Part shown: positions 39,843 through 49,405 of the stretch, piece after piece | Layout: every line of letters begins with the position of its first letter | How positions within the stretch are numbered: the stretch's first letter is position 1 | Notes under the pieces: model-generated | The model's database searches: none | What the model was told of the DNA's origin: nothing | Seen by the model: only the letters and a program-made list of their open reading frames with translations | Program-made: the position numbers and the translations under genes | From: Ruminococcus sp. | Lineage (GTDB): Bacteria; Bacillota; Clostridia; Oscillospirales; Acutalibacteraceae | Assembly: GCA_022510945.1 (NCBI GenBank) | Contig: JAFLSK010000007.1 | Span: forward strand, 4,851 to 58,762 | Length of the DNA stretch: 53,912 bases | Reading direction: 5' to 3'

Positions 39843-40501
39843 TGGACAAGCTATACAGTCTTGACAACAGACTACAGCTATGTGCGAGCCTTGTGCGACC
39901 GAGCGCAAGGCTTGCTGACGTTGGAACTGACCACGCATATCTCCCCGTATGGCTTTTAAAGCACGGGAAAATCAGCTTTGCCGTCGCTTCCGACATCAAC
40001 TCTGGGCCTCTCGAAAGCGGCCGCGTAAACGCGCAGAAGTACAAAGCGGAGTACATAGACTTCCGACTCGGCGCTGGACTTTCGACTATCTCGGATGACG
40101 ACAAAATCACAGACGTTGTAATCGCGGGAATGGGCGGCGAAATTATCGCGCAGATTATCGCGGACAGCAAGCTTACGCGCGATAAAAACCTCAATCTCAT
40201 TTTGCAGCCTATGACCAAGTCCGAGGAGCTTATAGCGTTTTTGTGCAAAAGCGGTTTTGAAATCCGCGAGCAGAAATGCACCGAAAGCCACGGCAAGTGC
40301 TACACCGTTATTCTTGCGAGTTACAGAGGAGAGGTCGTGCAGGTCGACGAAGTTTTTCCGTATGTCGGAAAGCTGGACTTAAGCGACGAGCACAGTGCGC
40401 TGTTCCTTAAAAATCAAATCAAACATCTCGAAAACAAGTCAAAGGGAGACGAGAAGTTTCTCCCCATACTCAATAAACTGAAAAAGTTAGTGATACTATG
40501 A
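39842..40501 (+). CDS. trmK: tRNA (adenine(22)-N(1))-methyltransferase
   Basis: Methylates A22 of tRNA. 219 residues: SAM-binding DVGTDHAYLPVWLLK (about residues 26-40), DVVIAGMGGEIIAQII (about 89-104) and LILQPMTKSEELIAFL, all TrmK/YqfN hallmarks. TAATG overlap with the DUF1858 gene and ATGA overlap with nif3 show tight coupling. trmK next to a Nif3-like gene is conserved in Firmicutes. Confidence 0.94.
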   Translation: MDKLYSLDNRLQLCASLVRPSARLADVGTDHAYLPVWLLKHGKISFAVASDINSGPLESGRVNAQKYKAEYIDFRLGAGLSTISDDDKITDVVIAGMGGEIIAQIIADSKLTRDKNLNLILQPMTKSEELIAFLCKSGFEIREQKCTESHGKCYTVILASYRGEVVQVDEVFPYVGKLDLSDEHSALFLKNQIKHLENKSKGDEKFLPILNKLKKLVIL

Positions 40502-41253
40502 CATACATAAAGGACATTATAAATTTTACGGAGACGTTCGCACCGCTCGGCTCCGCTATGGAGTTCGACAACGTGGGGCTTTTAGTCGGCGGTACTGACA
40601 AAGAAGTCACTAAGGCGGTAGTCGCGCTCGACATCACCGACGAGGTTATTGACGAGGCGGTCGCACACGGCGCAGAGCTGATAATCAGCCACCACCCCGT
40701 TATATTCAATCCGCTCAAGAGCGTTACTGACGGCGACATTGTGTACAGGCTTATACAAAACGGCATAGCCGCTCTGTGCCTGCACACAAACCTCGACCTA
40801 AGCCCGATTTTCGGCGTAAACACCTGCCTTGCCGAGGCGGTCGGAGTTAAGAACGGCGGCTTTGTCGAGGGTGAGTGTCTTTACATCGGCGAGTTCGACG
40901 AGGCAGTCACGAACGCCCGATTTGCCGCCGCGGTTAAATCGGCGCTCGGCTGCAAGGGACTGCGGTATACGCTCGCCGAAAAGCAGGTGAAGAAAGTCGC
41001 AATCTGCTCGGGCAGCGGCGGCGACTACGTTTATCTTGCAAAGGAGCAGGGCGCGGACGTTCTGCTCACGGGCGAAATAAAGCACCACGAAATCCTCGAC
41101 GCGGTAAGGCTCGGGGTCGCGGTAGTCGACGCGGGTCACTTCAAAACCGAGGATGTTGTTATCGCTCCGCTGTGCGGAAAACTTAGCGAAGAATTCAAGG
41201 ACGTTACTTTCGTCAGGAGCGAGAAATGCACGGACACGGTGGAATATTTATAA
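40498..41253 (+). CDS. Nif3-like dinuclear metal-centre protein
   Basis: Hexameric ring protein of unknown physiological role with a two-metal site. 251 residues; the metal ligands are visible in ISHHPVIF (about 62-69), CLHTNLD (about 96-102) and VVDAGHFKTED near the C-terminus. The ~100-residue YqfO insert is lacking, as in shorter members. Overlaps trmK by four bases. Confidence 0.9.
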   Translation: MTYIKDIINFTETFAPLGSAMEFDNVGLLVGGTDKEVTKAVVALDITDEVIDEAVAHGAELIISHHPVIFNPLKSVTDGDIVYRLIQNGIAALCLHTNLDLSPIFGVNTCLAEAVGVKNGGFVEGECLYIGEFDEAVTNARFAAAVKSALGCKGLRYTLAEKQVKKVAICSGSGGDYVYLAKEQGADVLLTGEIKHHEILDAVRLGVAVVDAGHFKTEDVVIAPLCGKLSEEFKDVTFVRSEKCTDTVEYL

Positions 41254-41289
41254 GGGCAACCAGATTTACCTTGCTATAATAATTGTAAT

Positions 41290-41334
41290 CAACCTTGCAA
41301 TAAGCACGGTTTTTCTCTGTGCAAAGCAGGGTTG
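41290..41334. repeat. Hairpin downstream of the nif3-like gene
   Basis: CAACCTTGC/GCAGGGTTG (nine pairs, one G-U) enclosing GCAC/GTGC and a U-rich loop. It precedes the true terminator by about 40 bases, so it may be a 3' UTR structure or another small repeat. Confidence 0.5.
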
Positions 41335-41372
41335 CAACGTTACTTTCGACCACAAATAAAAACTACTCAAAC

Positions 41373-41396
41373 AAAAGTCGCTTTCGGGCGACTTTT
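41373..41396 (+). terminator. Terminator of the DUF1858-trmK-nif3 operon
   Basis: AAAAGTCGC/GCGACTTTT stem with T run; symmetrical flanks allow use on both strands. Confidence 0.85.
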
Positions 41397-41422
41397 TACT
41401 TTACAAAACCGTAAAATAAAGA

Positions 41423-41451
41423 TTGCAAAATTTTACAGAATTTGTTATAAT
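41423..41451 (+). promoter_or_regulatory. Sigma-A promoter of the trmB operon
   Basis: TTGCAA, 17 bp, TATAAT, ending about 40 bp before trmB. Confidence 0.85.
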
Positions 41452-41492
41452 GTATAATGATTAAATATGTGGTAGTATGTACTGAGGTATAA

Positions 41493-42164
41493 ATGAGAAT
41501 AAGAAAGAAAAAATGGGCTGAACCCGAACTCTCTGTGTGCGACTTTTATGTTCCTGAGCCTAAAGATTTCAGGGGCCGCTGGAAAGAGTTTTTCGGAAAC
41601 GATAAGCTGATAATGCTCGAGGTAGGCTGCGGCAAGGGCTCGTTCGTGGGTCAGATGGCGCTGCTAAACCCCGATATTAACTTCATCGCGGTCGATATAA
41701 AGCTCGATATGCTCGGCGTAGGCAGGCGAAATATAGTTAAGCTTTTCGAAAACAGCGGTCGAAAAATCGACAACATCGCCCTCGTTCGCTATAACGTCGA
41801 AATGCTCGGTGAAATCCTCGCTCCCGAGGACGAAATACAGAGGATATACATAAACTTCTGCAACCCGTGGCCGCGCGACAAGCACAAGAAACGTCGCCTC
41901 ACCCACCCGAGAAAGCTTAGGCTGTACAGAGAACTCCTAAAAGACGGACTCGAACTCCACTTCAAGACGGACGACGACGAGTTATTTGAGGAGAGTCTTG
42001 AGTATTTCTCGCAGGAAGGGTTTGAAGTTACGACCCTCACCCGCGATTTGCACAAAAGCGACATTGACCCCCTCACAACTCCGATGACGGAGCACGAGAA
42101 AATGTTCTCCGACGAGGGTATTAAGATAAAATATTGCATTGTTAGAAAAGTACAGAAAGGATAA
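41493..42164 (+). CDS. trmB: tRNA (guanine(46)-N(7))-methyltransferase
   Basis: Forms m7G46 in the tRNA variable loop. 223 residues: SAM motif LEVGCGKGSFVGQMA (about 41-55), AVDIK, and the family signature INFCNPWPRDKHKKRRLTH (about 130-148), then FKTDDDELFEESLEYF. GAGG upstream of the ATG. The next gene starts four bases past its stop, so lipoprotein, response regulator and kinase genes probably share its promoter. Confidence 0.96.
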   Translation: MRIRKKKWAEPELSVCDFYVPEPKDFRGRWKEFFGNDKLIMLEVGCGKGSFVGQMALLNPDINFIAVDIKLDMLGVGRRNIVKLFENSGRKIDNIALVRYNVEMLGEILAPEDEIQRIYINFCNPWPRDKHKKRRLTHPRKLRLYRELLKDGLELHFKTDDDELFEESLEYFSQEGFEVTTLTRDLHKSDIDPLTTPMTEHEKMFSDEGIKIKYCIVRKVQKG

Positions 42165-42168
42165 TCCT

Positions 42169-43488
42169 ATGAGGTTTAAGTCTGTGCTGCTGTCGGGCGC
42201 GTGCGCGTGCAGTATACTGCTTTGCGGCTGCTCGGCAAATTTCAGCGGAGAGAATCTCCTTCACCCGCCCAAGACGACCGGCAACGAGGCGCAAATTCAG
42301 AAGCTGATTGACCAGACCGCAAACGGCGGATATATGCTGAAATATCCGAAAAGCGGTCAATACCGTTCGGCGATTGTGACCGAGGATATTACCGGCGACA
42401 AAAAGGACGAGGCTATCGCCTTCTACCGCACCGAGGGCAGCGAGCCCGCGACCCATATGCTCATTATGTACGACAGCGGCAAGCAGTGGAAAATCAGCTA
42501 CGACTACTCCACCCCTTACTCAGACGTCGACTGCGTAAAGCTTGCGGACTACGACTACGACGGTATTCCCGAGATTTTCGTCGGTTTTGCTACACTCACG
42601 AGCGGCGTAAACGAGCTTGCGATTTTTGACGTAAGCGAGGACGGCAAAGAGGTCACTAAGGTCGACTTCTCGACCACCTACTCGGCGTTTACAACAGGCG
42701 ACTACGACCAGGACGCGGGCAGCGAAATCCTCACCCTGTCCCTCGGCTCAGCTGAGGCGCAGGCGACGGCTACGCTAATCGACTACGACAAAAACGAGCT
42801 CTACACCCTGTCCTCCTGCTCTATGGACGGCAGCGTAACGAAGTACGAGAGCATATCTTCGGGACTGCTCGACGAGCGGACTATGGGCGTAGTGGTTGAC
42901 GGGCTGAGCGACAACGCCTACAACACTCAGGTGCTATACTACAATTCCGACAAGAAAAAACTCGTAAACTTTCCGTATACTACGAGCAAAAAGAGCAATC
43001 CCACAACCCGCAGCTACCGCATAAACAGCGACGATATCGACGACAACGGATTTGTTGAAATTCCCGTCGTAAGCGACCTTAACGTCGACGTTAGCACCGA
43101 CGAGGAGACTATCGCTCCGATTATCAACTGGAGCACGCTTAACCTGAAGTCTTTAAGCCTCGACTCGGGTATCCACTGCGTTACAAACTTTGAGTACGGT
43201 TACTACTTCAATCTGCCCTCAAACTTCATCGGAACGACCGTTTCGGCGCTCTCGAAGGATAACAGAGAGCTCAAAATCTACGGTCTTGACGGAAAGAAAA
43301 AGGGTGCGCTCGTGATGACTCTCAGGGTCTTTGACGTGGGAACTTCTTCGGACGAAATGCGCTCCTACTCCACCATCGAGAGTTACAACCAATACACCTA
43401 CACATACAAAATCGAGGACAACGCCCCGATTTACATAGACAGCAATACTCTTACCAAAAATTTTGCACTCAGCAATTTCAGTGCTTAA
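42169..43488 (+). CDS. Putative lipoprotein upstream of a two-component system
   Basis: A 439-residue exported lipoprotein: signal peptide with lipobox LLCGC (cysteine near residue 20). The mature part has FG-GAP/VCBS-like calcium-type loops (DITGDKKDEAIAF, DYDYDGIPEIFVGF, DYDQDAGSEIL, SDDIDDNGFVEIP), suggesting a beta-propeller. No enzyme motif is seen. It lies 30 bp before the response regulator gene, so it may sense or modulate the same signal; that is inference. The ATG at 42169 with AAAGGA upstream is preferred to the frame's earlier start inside trmB. Confidence 0.8.
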   Translation: MRFKSVLLSGACACSILLCGCSANFSGENLLHPPKTTGNEAQIQKLIDQTANGGYMLKYPKSGQYRSAIVTEDITGDKKDEAIAFYRTEGSEPATHMLIMYDSGKQWKISYDYSTPYSDVDCVKLADYDYDGIPEIFVGFATLTSGVNELAIFDVSEDGKEVTKVDFSTTYSAFTTGDYDQDAGSEILTLSLGSAEAQATATLIDYDKNELYTLSSCSMDGSVTKYESISSGLLDERTMGVVVDGLSDNAYNTQVLYYNSDKKKLVNFPYTTSKKSNPTTRSYRINSDDIDDNGFVEIPVVSDLNVDVSTDEETIAPIINWSTLNLKSLSLDSGIHCVTNFEYGYYFNLPSNFIGTTVSALSKDNRELKIYGLDGKKKGALVMTLRVFDVGTSSDEMRSYSTIESYNQYTYTYKIEDNAPIYIDSNTLTKNFALSNFSA

Positions 43489-43518
43489 CAGAAGTTTTTA
43501 ATTAACGGAGGTCTTAAG

Positions 43519-44226
43519 ATGAAAAAGTTACTTGTTTGCGAGGACGAGGCTGCAATCCGCGACTTTGTCGTAATCAATCTGCAGCGCGCGGGCTACGACG
43601 TTGTCGAGGCGGACAGCGGCGAGGCTGCGCTCGCTAAGTACGAGGAAAACGGCGGCGACTTTGACGTTGCTATTCTCGACGTTATGCTGCCGGGTATAGA
43701 CGGATTTCAGGTATGCAAGGAGCTGAGAAACCGAAACGGCGGTCTCGGAATCATTATGCTTTCCGCGAAAACTCAGGAAATGGACAAGGTTACGGGTCTT
43801 ATGCTCGGCGCAGACGACTATGTTTCCAAGCCGTTCTCACCGTCCGAGCTGCTCGCGAGAGTTGACTCGCTGTACAGACGAGTATCCCTCGCTCAGGCTA
43901 ACGCCGAAAACAACTTCAAGGAGGAGTTGCACTCGGGCGACTTTACGCTCAACCTCAGAAACCGCGCTCTCTTAAAGAACGGCCAGACAATCGAGCTCAC
44001 TCAGGTTGAGTTCCAGATTATGGAATACTTCTTCTCAAACCCCGGCGAAACTCTCGACAGAACCGACATCTTAAGCCACGTTTGGGGCGACGCTTACGTC
44101 GGTGAGGAGAAAATCGTAGACGTTAACATCCGTCGTCTCAGAATGAAGGTCGAGGACGAGCCGAGCAACCCGAGATACATAGTTACCGTATGGGGTCTTG
44201 GCTATAAATGGGACGCTAACGGTTGA
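43519..44226 (+). CDS. OmpR/PhoB-family response regulator
   Basis: Two-component DNA-binding regulator of 235 residues. Receiver domain with acidic pair CEDE, phosphoacceptor Asp54 in AILDVMLPG, and the conserved Lys in VSKPFSP (about 104). The winged-helix domain ends with DVNIRRLRMKVEDEPSNPRYIVTVWGLGYKW, typical of OmpR-type. GGAGG before the ATG. The paired kinase starts 33 bp downstream. Signal and targets unknown; this gene order resembles PhoPR/WalRK-like systems of Clostridia. Confidence 0.95.
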   Translation: MKKLLVCEDEAAIRDFVVINLQRAGYDVVEADSGEAALAKYEENGGDFDVAILDVMLPGIDGFQVCKELRNRNGGLGIIMLSAKTQEMDKVTGLMLGADDYVSKPFSPSELLARVDSLYRRVSLAQANAENNFKEELHSGDFTLNLRNRALLKNGQTIELTQVEFQIMEYFFSNPGETLDRTDILSHVWGDAYVGEEKIVDVNIRRLRMKVEDEPSNPRYIVTVWGLGYKWDANG

Positions 44227-44259
44227 TTAACCTAAATCTGATTTTTGGAGGAAACGGGA

Positions 44260-45690
44260 TTGTTCAAGGGTATCACCAGACGGTGGATTTTAAGCACAAT
44301 GCTTGTCATATTCGTAATTATCGCAATGATTGTGACGAGCTTAATATACGCCGTTTCCTTTCTTTACAATAAGGAAATCGAGCGGACGCTGACGTCGGTA
44401 AGTTCGGAGCTTGCCGCTGTGTTCGACGATTATCAGACGGACAACTCCACCGCCTTCACCACGGCGGCGAGGGAGTATGTGGAGGACTTCGGGCACAAGG
44501 AGCAGATGGAGGTTATGGTAATAAACTCCACCGGCAGGATTGTGCTTACCTCGACGGGATTTTCCTACGATGAGAGTGAATCTCTGCCCGACTTTGAAGA
44601 GGCTAAGAGCAGCGTGAGCGGCTCGGCGTTCTGGAAAGGAACGCTCGGCTCGGGCGAGCAGGTCGAGAGTATCACGCGCATAATCACCAACAAAAACGGC
44701 TACGTTATCGGCGGCGTGCGCTACCTCGTATCCGTTGTCGATGTAAATCAGCGTGTTATCCTTATCTCCGCTGCGCTTATACTCGTCGGGGCAGCGATAT
44801 TGGGGCTTATTTTCCTTACAGGCTCATATTTTATCCGCTCTATCGTATCCCCCGTGCGCGAACTCAGCGAGGCGGCTAACAAAATCGCTCACGGCGATTT
44901 CTCCACAAAAATCGAAAAGCACAAGAACGACGAAATCGGTGAGTTGTGCGACGCTATTACGGATATGGCGAAGGACCTCGAAGCCACCGAGCAGATGAAA
45001 AACGACTTTATCTCGCGCGTGTCTCACGAGTTGAGAACTCCGCTTACGGCGATTAAGGGCTGGGCGGAGACTATGCAGATTTCGAGCCAGCGTAAACTTG
45101 ACCGACGTACATTCGACAAGGGTATGGATGTAATCATCAAGGAAAGCGGACGGCTTACGGGTATTGTTGAGGAGCTTTTAGACTTCTCGCGCTTACAGAC
45201 GGGACGTATGGTTCTGCTCAACGAAAAACTTGATATTTTAGCGGAACTCGACGAGGTTATATATATGCTCAAGGACAGGGCGGTAAACGAAGGCAAGCAC
45301 CTCATATACGACGAGCCCGAGGCAATATTCCCGCCCGTTTACGGTGACAGAAACCGCTTAAAGCAGGTATTCATTAATATTATTGACAACGCGCTCAAGT
45401 ACACTCCCGAGGACGGCGTTGTCGCAACCGAAGTTAAGTACAACGCGGAGACCGACCCTGAGAACATCACTATTATCGTGACGGACACGGGCTGCGGTAT
45501 TCCGGCGGAGGATTTGCCGAAGGTCAAGGAAAAATTCTACAAAGCTAATCAGAAGGTCAACGGCTCGGGTATCGGCCTTGCTGTTGCGGACGAGATTATG
45601 CAGCTGCACAAGGGTACTCTCGACATTGAGTCGGGCGTGGGCGTAGGTACGACAGTAACGCTGAAATTACCCGTGCTCTTAGAGAATTGA
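44260..45690 (+). CDS. Membrane sensor histidine kinase
   Basis: Cognate kinase of the upstream regulator. 476 residues: helix one (about 10-33), an extracytoplasmic domain of about 130 residues, helix two (about 168-190), HAMP (SPVRELSEAANKIAHGDF), HisKA with SRVSHELRTPLTAIKGW, and the ATP-binding domain with N box INIIDNALKYTP, G1 DTGCGIP and G2 GSGIGLAVADEIMQLH. The start is the TTG at 44260, eight bases after GGAGG. The sensor domain has no recognised fold. Confidence 0.94.
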   Translation: MFKGITRRWILSTMLVIFVIIAMIVTSLIYAVSFLYNKEIERTLTSVSSELAAVFDDYQTDNSTAFTTAAREYVEDFGHKEQMEVMVINSTGRIVLTSTGFSYDESESLPDFEEAKSSVSGSAFWKGTLGSGEQVESITRIITNKNGYVIGGVRYLVSVVDVNQRVILISAALILVGAAILGLIFLTGSYFIRSIVSPVRELSEAANKIAHGDFSTKIEKHKNDEIGELCDAITDMAKDLEATEQMKNDFISRVSHELRTPLTAIKGWAETMQISSQRKLDRRTFDKGMDVIIKESGRLTGIVEELLDFSRLQTGRMVLLNEKLDILAELDEVIYMLKDRAVNEGKHLIYDEPEAIFPPVYGDRNRLKQVFINIIDNALKYTPEDGVVATEVKYNAETDPENITIIVTDTGCGIPAEDLPKVKEKFYKANQKVNGSGIGLAVADEIMQLHKGTLDIESGVGVGTTVTLKLPVLLEN

Positions 45691-45722
45691 CATACAGATT
45701 GATATACAGGAAGGTGAAATAA

Positions 45723-46715
45723 TTGGGAAAAACTCAGACTAAGAAAATTACCTCCATCGGCGGTAGCGCTCTCATCGAGGGCATTATGATGCGCGGTCCG
45801 AAGAAAACGACTGTCGCAGTCCGCACGGGCGAGGACAGCATATACACTGAAGACGTAAATATGAAGTTCCTCTCTGCTTCTCACAAGTTCTGGAGACTTC
45901 CTTTCATAAGAGGAATTTCGGGTATGATAGACAGTATGAGACTGAGCTACAAATGCCTTATGCTATCGGCAGACAAGGCGCTTGAAGCCGGTGAAATTGA
46001 GGAAGAGCCGAGCAAGTTCGAGAAGTGGCTCGACGAAAAAGTCGGCGACAAGCTGATGAAGGTGCTTATGGTAATCTCCTCGCTGTTCGGCGTTGCACTC
46101 GCGGTACTGCTCTTCTTCTTCCTGCCGACGTGGATATTCAACCTCGCGGGTTTCTTTATCCCCGCTATACAAGACGGCGGCGAAGAAGTAAGATTCTGGC
46201 AATCGATTGCCGAAGGTATTCTTAAAATTGTGATTTTCCTCGGTTACATTCTGATTGTATCGCAAATGAGCGATATGAAACGCGTGTTTATGTACCACGG
46301 AGCGGAACACAAGGCGATTTTCTGCTACGAAAACGACCTCGACCTCACCGTTGAGAACGTAAAAAAGCAGAGGCGTTTCCACCCGCGCTGCGGCACAAGC
46401 TTTATCCTTCTTATGCTGCTTGTCGGAATTGTCATCGGTCTCTTTATCCCGCACGCACCGTTCGGGATAACGTGGCTTAGACCTGTTATCAAGCTCGCTT
46501 TACTGCCGCTTACTATGGGAATCGGCTACGAGTTGATTAAATTATGCGGAAAACACGACAACGCGCTTACGAGAATCATAGCTGCACCGGGACTCTGGGC
46601 GCAGAGAATTACGACAAAGGAGCCCGACGAGGGTATGTGCGAGATTGCTATCGCGGCAATCACTGCCGTAATCCCCGACGACGGCTCGGATATAGTGAAA
46701 AATGGTTGCTGTTAA
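45723..46715 (+). CDS. yqhQ: DUF1385 family membrane protein (YqhQ-like)
   Basis: Conserved Firmicute membrane protein of unknown function, 330 residues. The N-terminal part carries GGSALIEGIMMRGP, and the middle MYHGAEHKAIFCYE and RRFHPRCGTSFI; the His/Glu/Cys-rich motifs suggest metal binding. Three or four membrane helices are visible. TTG start with AGGAAGGTG upstream. It overlaps prmC by 14 bases, the usual neighbour order. Confidence 0.9.
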   Translation: MGKTQTKKITSIGGSALIEGIMMRGPKKTTVAVRTGEDSIYTEDVNMKFLSASHKFWRLPFIRGISGMIDSMRLSYKCLMLSADKALEAGEIEEEPSKFEKWLDEKVGDKLMKVLMVISSLFGVALAVLLFFFLPTWIFNLAGFFIPAIQDGGEEVRFWQSIAEGILKIVIFLGYILIVSQMSDMKRVFMYHGAEHKAIFCYENDLDLTVENVKKQRRFHPRCGTSFILLMLLVGIVIGLFIPHAPFGITWLRPVIKLALLPLTMGIGYELIKLCGKHDNALTRIIAAPGLWAQRITTKEPDEGMCEIAIAAITAVIPDDGSDIVKNGCC

Positions 46716-47550
46716 ATTTCTATACGAAAAAGCAAAAACAGAATTTGATAAGGCAGGAATTGACGATCCTGCCTTTAATTCTATGTGCCTTATCGAGAAG
46801 GTTTTCGGCGTTGACAAGAACGCTCTTATAACCGGCACGCCCACGGCAGACGACGACAGGGCGGTACAGTTTATCACACTCGTAGGTCGAAGGCTCAGCG
46901 GCGAGCCGCTGCAATATCTGCTCGGTCAGTGGGAGTTCTACGGATATCCGCTCAAGGTCGGCGACGGCGTGCTTATTCCGCGCGACGATACCGAAGTGCT
47001 TTTGAGAGACTGCCTTAAGCTGCTTGAAAACAAGCCGAATGCCAAGGTACTCGACCTGTGCAGCGGCAGCGGCGCTCTCGCGATTGCGCTCGCTAAAGAG
47101 TGTGACGTAGAGATGACCGCGGTGGAATTATCGCCGAAGGCTCTGCCCTATCTCGTGCGCAATATTGCTCTGAATAAGGCGGATGTAAAGGTTGTACGCG
47201 GTGATGTTTTTGAGTGTATGGACAAGTTCGGGGACGGCTCTTTCGACCTCATTCTCTCAAATCCGCCGTACATAAAAAGCGGCGACATTGACGGATTGCA
47301 AACGGAAATAAGCTTTGAGCCGAGGCTCGCGCTTGACGGCGGCGAGGACGGCTACGACTTCTATCGCCACATTACCCGCGAGTGGAAAAGCAAGCTTAAG
47401 AACGGCGGAATCCTCGCGTTCGAGCTTGGCGAAGGGCAGTACGACGCTGTAGCAGAGATGATGAACGCTGAAGGCTTTGAAAATATCTCCGGAAGCCTCG
47501 ATTTAGGCGGTATTCAAAGGTCTGTTTATGGTACTCTGCGTGTAAAATAG
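46702..47550 (+). CDS. prmC: Release factor glutamine methyltransferase
   Basis: Methylates the GGQ glutamine of peptide release factors. 282 residues: an N-terminal helical domain, PLQYLLGQWEFYGYPLKVGDGVLIPRDDTEVL (the PrmC linker, with D replacing the usual P-R-P-E-T pattern), SAM motif VLDLCSGSGALAIALA (about 115-130), and the catalytic SNPPYIKSGDI (about 190). The typical RPETE reads RDDTE here; the catalytic NPPY is intact. Start inside yqhQ. Confidence 0.95.
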   Translation: MVAVKFLYEKAKTEFDKAGIDDPAFNSMCLIEKVFGVDKNALITGTPTADDDRAVQFITLVGRRLSGEPLQYLLGQWEFYGYPLKVGDGVLIPRDDTEVLLRDCLKLLENKPNAKVLDLCSGSGALAIALAKECDVEMTAVELSPKALPYLVRNIALNKADVKVVRGDVFECMDKFGDGSFDLILSNPPYIKSGDIDGLQTEISFEPRLALDGGEDGYDFYRHITREWKSKLKNGGILAFELGEGQYDAVAEMMNAEGFENISGSLDLGGIQRSVYGTLRVK

Positions 47551-47582
47551 AAATTTTGTTCGAATTTTCTGCGCTATATATA

Positions 47583-47611
47583 TTGATTTTTAAGTACCGA
47601 TAATTTATAAT
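47583..47611 (+). promoter_or_regulatory. Sigma-A promoter of recA
   Basis: TTGATT, 17 bp, TATAAT, about 80 bp before recA. I found no good LexA box (CGAACnnnnGTTCG) around it. Confidence 0.8.
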
Positions 47612-47693
47612 ATTTATGGAAATCGGTCATAAACTATCGACCAAATGAAAGAGTAAAAAATTTTAATGTTTTTATAAGCAGGAGGTATATGAA

Positions 47694-48794
47694 ATGGCAG
47701 TTGATAAGGCAAAAGCACTTGAAACAGCACTAGGACAGATTGAGAAGCAATTCGGCAAAGGCGCGGTTATGCGCCTCGGTCAGAACGCACATATGAACAT
47801 CGAGCACATCTCCACGGGCTCGCTTTCACTCGATATCGCGCTCGGTATCGGCGGACTTCCGCGCGGAAGAATTGTTGAGATTTACGGTCCTGAGTCCTCG
47901 GGTAAAACAACCCTCTCCCTCCACTGCATTGCGGAAGGACAGAAGAACGGCGGCAACGTCGCATTCATCGACGTTGAGCACGCGCTCGACCCGACCTACG
48001 CCGAGGCGCTCGGCGTTGACGTTGACTCACTGCTTGTTTCTCAGCCCGACACGGGCGAGGATGCGCTCGAAATCGCCGAGGCTCTCATCCGCTCAGGCGC
48101 TATTGACGTTATAGTAATCGACTCCGTTGCGGCCCTTGTTCCGAAGGCTGAAATCGAGGGCGAAATGGGAGACAGCCACGTCGGTCTGCACGCTCGTCTT
48201 ATGTCGCAGGCGTTAAGAAAACTCGCCGGCGCTATCAACAAGAGCAACTGCGTAGCTATCTTCATTAACCAGCTGCGCGAGAAGGTCGGCGTTATCTACG
48301 GCAACCCCGAGGTTACGACGGGCGGCCGCGCGCTCAAGTTCTACAGTTCCGTGCGTATTGACGTAAGACGCGTCGAGACGCTCAAGCAGGGCGGCGAGAT
48401 GATTGGTAACCGCACGAGAGTAAAGGTTGTTAAGAACAAAATCGCTCCTCCGTTCAAGGAGGCCGAGTTCGATATTATGTACGGCCAGGGCATCAGCCGC
48501 ATCGGCGAGCTTGTTGACCTCGCCGCAAAGGCAGACGTTATTCAGAAGGCGGGCGCGTGGTTCAGCTACAACGGCGAACGCCTCGGTCAGGGACGCGAGA
48601 ACGTTAAGGAACTGCTCCAGAACAACGAAGAGCTCGCACAAAAGATTGAGCAGGATCTCTGGGACAATATCGACAAACTTGCTCCCAAGAAAAAGACAGC
48701 GCCTAAGGCGAAGCCCGTTGCGGTCGGCTCTGCTGACGAAAAAGCTGCGCCTGCTGCAAAAAAGGCAAGCATCGACGTACTCGTTGAAGAATAA
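47694..48794 (+). CDS. recA: Recombinase RecA
   Basis: ATP-dependent strand exchange protein and SOS co-protease. 366 residues: Walker [10 protein letters not shown] (about 65-73), [19 protein letters not shown], loop L2 [31 protein letters not shown], and a C-terminal Ala/Lys-rich tail ending IDVLVEE. AGGAGG at ideal spacing. Stop overlaps recX (TAATG), so inhibitor and enzyme are coupled. Confidence 0.98.
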   Translation: MAVDKAKALETALGQIEKQFGKGAVMRLGQNAHMNIEHISTGSLSLDIALGIGGLPRGRIVEIYGPESSGKTTLSLHCIAEGQKNGGNVAFIDVEHALDPTYAEALGVDVDSLLVSQPDTGEDALEIAEALIRSGAIDVIVIDSVAALVPKAEIEGEMGDSHVGLHARLMSQALRKLAGAINKSNCVAIFINQLREKVGVIYGNPEVTTGGRALKFYSSVRIDVRRVETLKQGGEMIGNRTRVKVVKNKIAPPFKEAEFDIMYGQGISRIGELVDLAAKADVIQKAGAWFSYNGERLGQGRENVKELLQNNEELAQKIEQDLWDNIDKLAPKKKTAPKAKPVAVGSADEKAAPAAKKASIDVLVEE

Positions 48795-49405
48795 TGATTA
48801 TCACCGACGTTGTTCCCAAGCGCAAGCGGCTGTCAGCTTTATATATTGACGGCGAGTTTGCGCTGAAAATCGACACGGAGACGTTTCTCTCGAGCCGCTT
48901 TAAAATAGGCGGCGAGATTACGGACGAGGAACTCAAGGAGCTTATCGATGCCTCGAACGAAAAGCGCGCCAAGGAAAAGGCGTTATGGCTCATCTCCTAC
49001 CGCGACCACAGCAAAAAGGAACTTTCCGAAAAGCTACGCCGCGACTCGGACGACGAGGCCGCTCACAAGGCGGTCGAGCGTATGGAGGAGTTAGGGCTAA
49101 TAGACGACGAGAAGTACGCGCGCCGATACGCTGAGGAACTGATTAATGTAAAGCACCTATCCGTGCGCGGGGCTCGATACAAGCTGACCGAGAAGGGAAT
49201 CGACCGCGAGCTTGCGGACGAAATTCTCGAGGAACTTGACCCCGACCCGAGGGAACACATCGCGACCATAATAGAAAGAAAATACAAAAAAGCACTCACC
49301 GACGAAAAGGGCAAGCGGCGCGCCGTCGCTGCCTTACAGCGTATGGGCTACAGCTGGAGCGACATTAACGCGGTTATCGGTGAGTATGAGGAAGAAATCA
49401 TATGA
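48794..49405 (+). CDS. recX: Regulatory protein RecX
   Basis: Modulates RecA filament extension. 203 residues made of three-helix repeats: ALWLISYRDHSKKELSEKL, GLIDDEKYARRYAEELI and LSVRGARYKLTEKGID, all typical of RecX. The N-terminal strands include RLSALYIDGEFALKID, found in longer Firmicute members. One-base overlap with recA and four-base overlap with rimO. Confidence 0.94.
   Translation: MIITDVVPKRKRLSALYIDGEFALKIDTETFLSSRFKIGGEITDEELKELIDASNEKRAKEKALWLISYRDHSKKELSEKLRRDSDDEAAHKAVERMEELGLIDDEKYARRYAEELINVKHLSVRGARYKLTEKGIDRELADEILEELDPDPREHIATIIERKYKKALTDEKGKRRAVAALQRMGYSWSDINAVIGEYEEEII

Noticed and set aside
47551..47693. LexA/SOS box before recA
   Set aside because: GTTCGAA and GGTC/GACC words occur, but none forms the Firmicute CGAACnnnnGTTCG palindrome.
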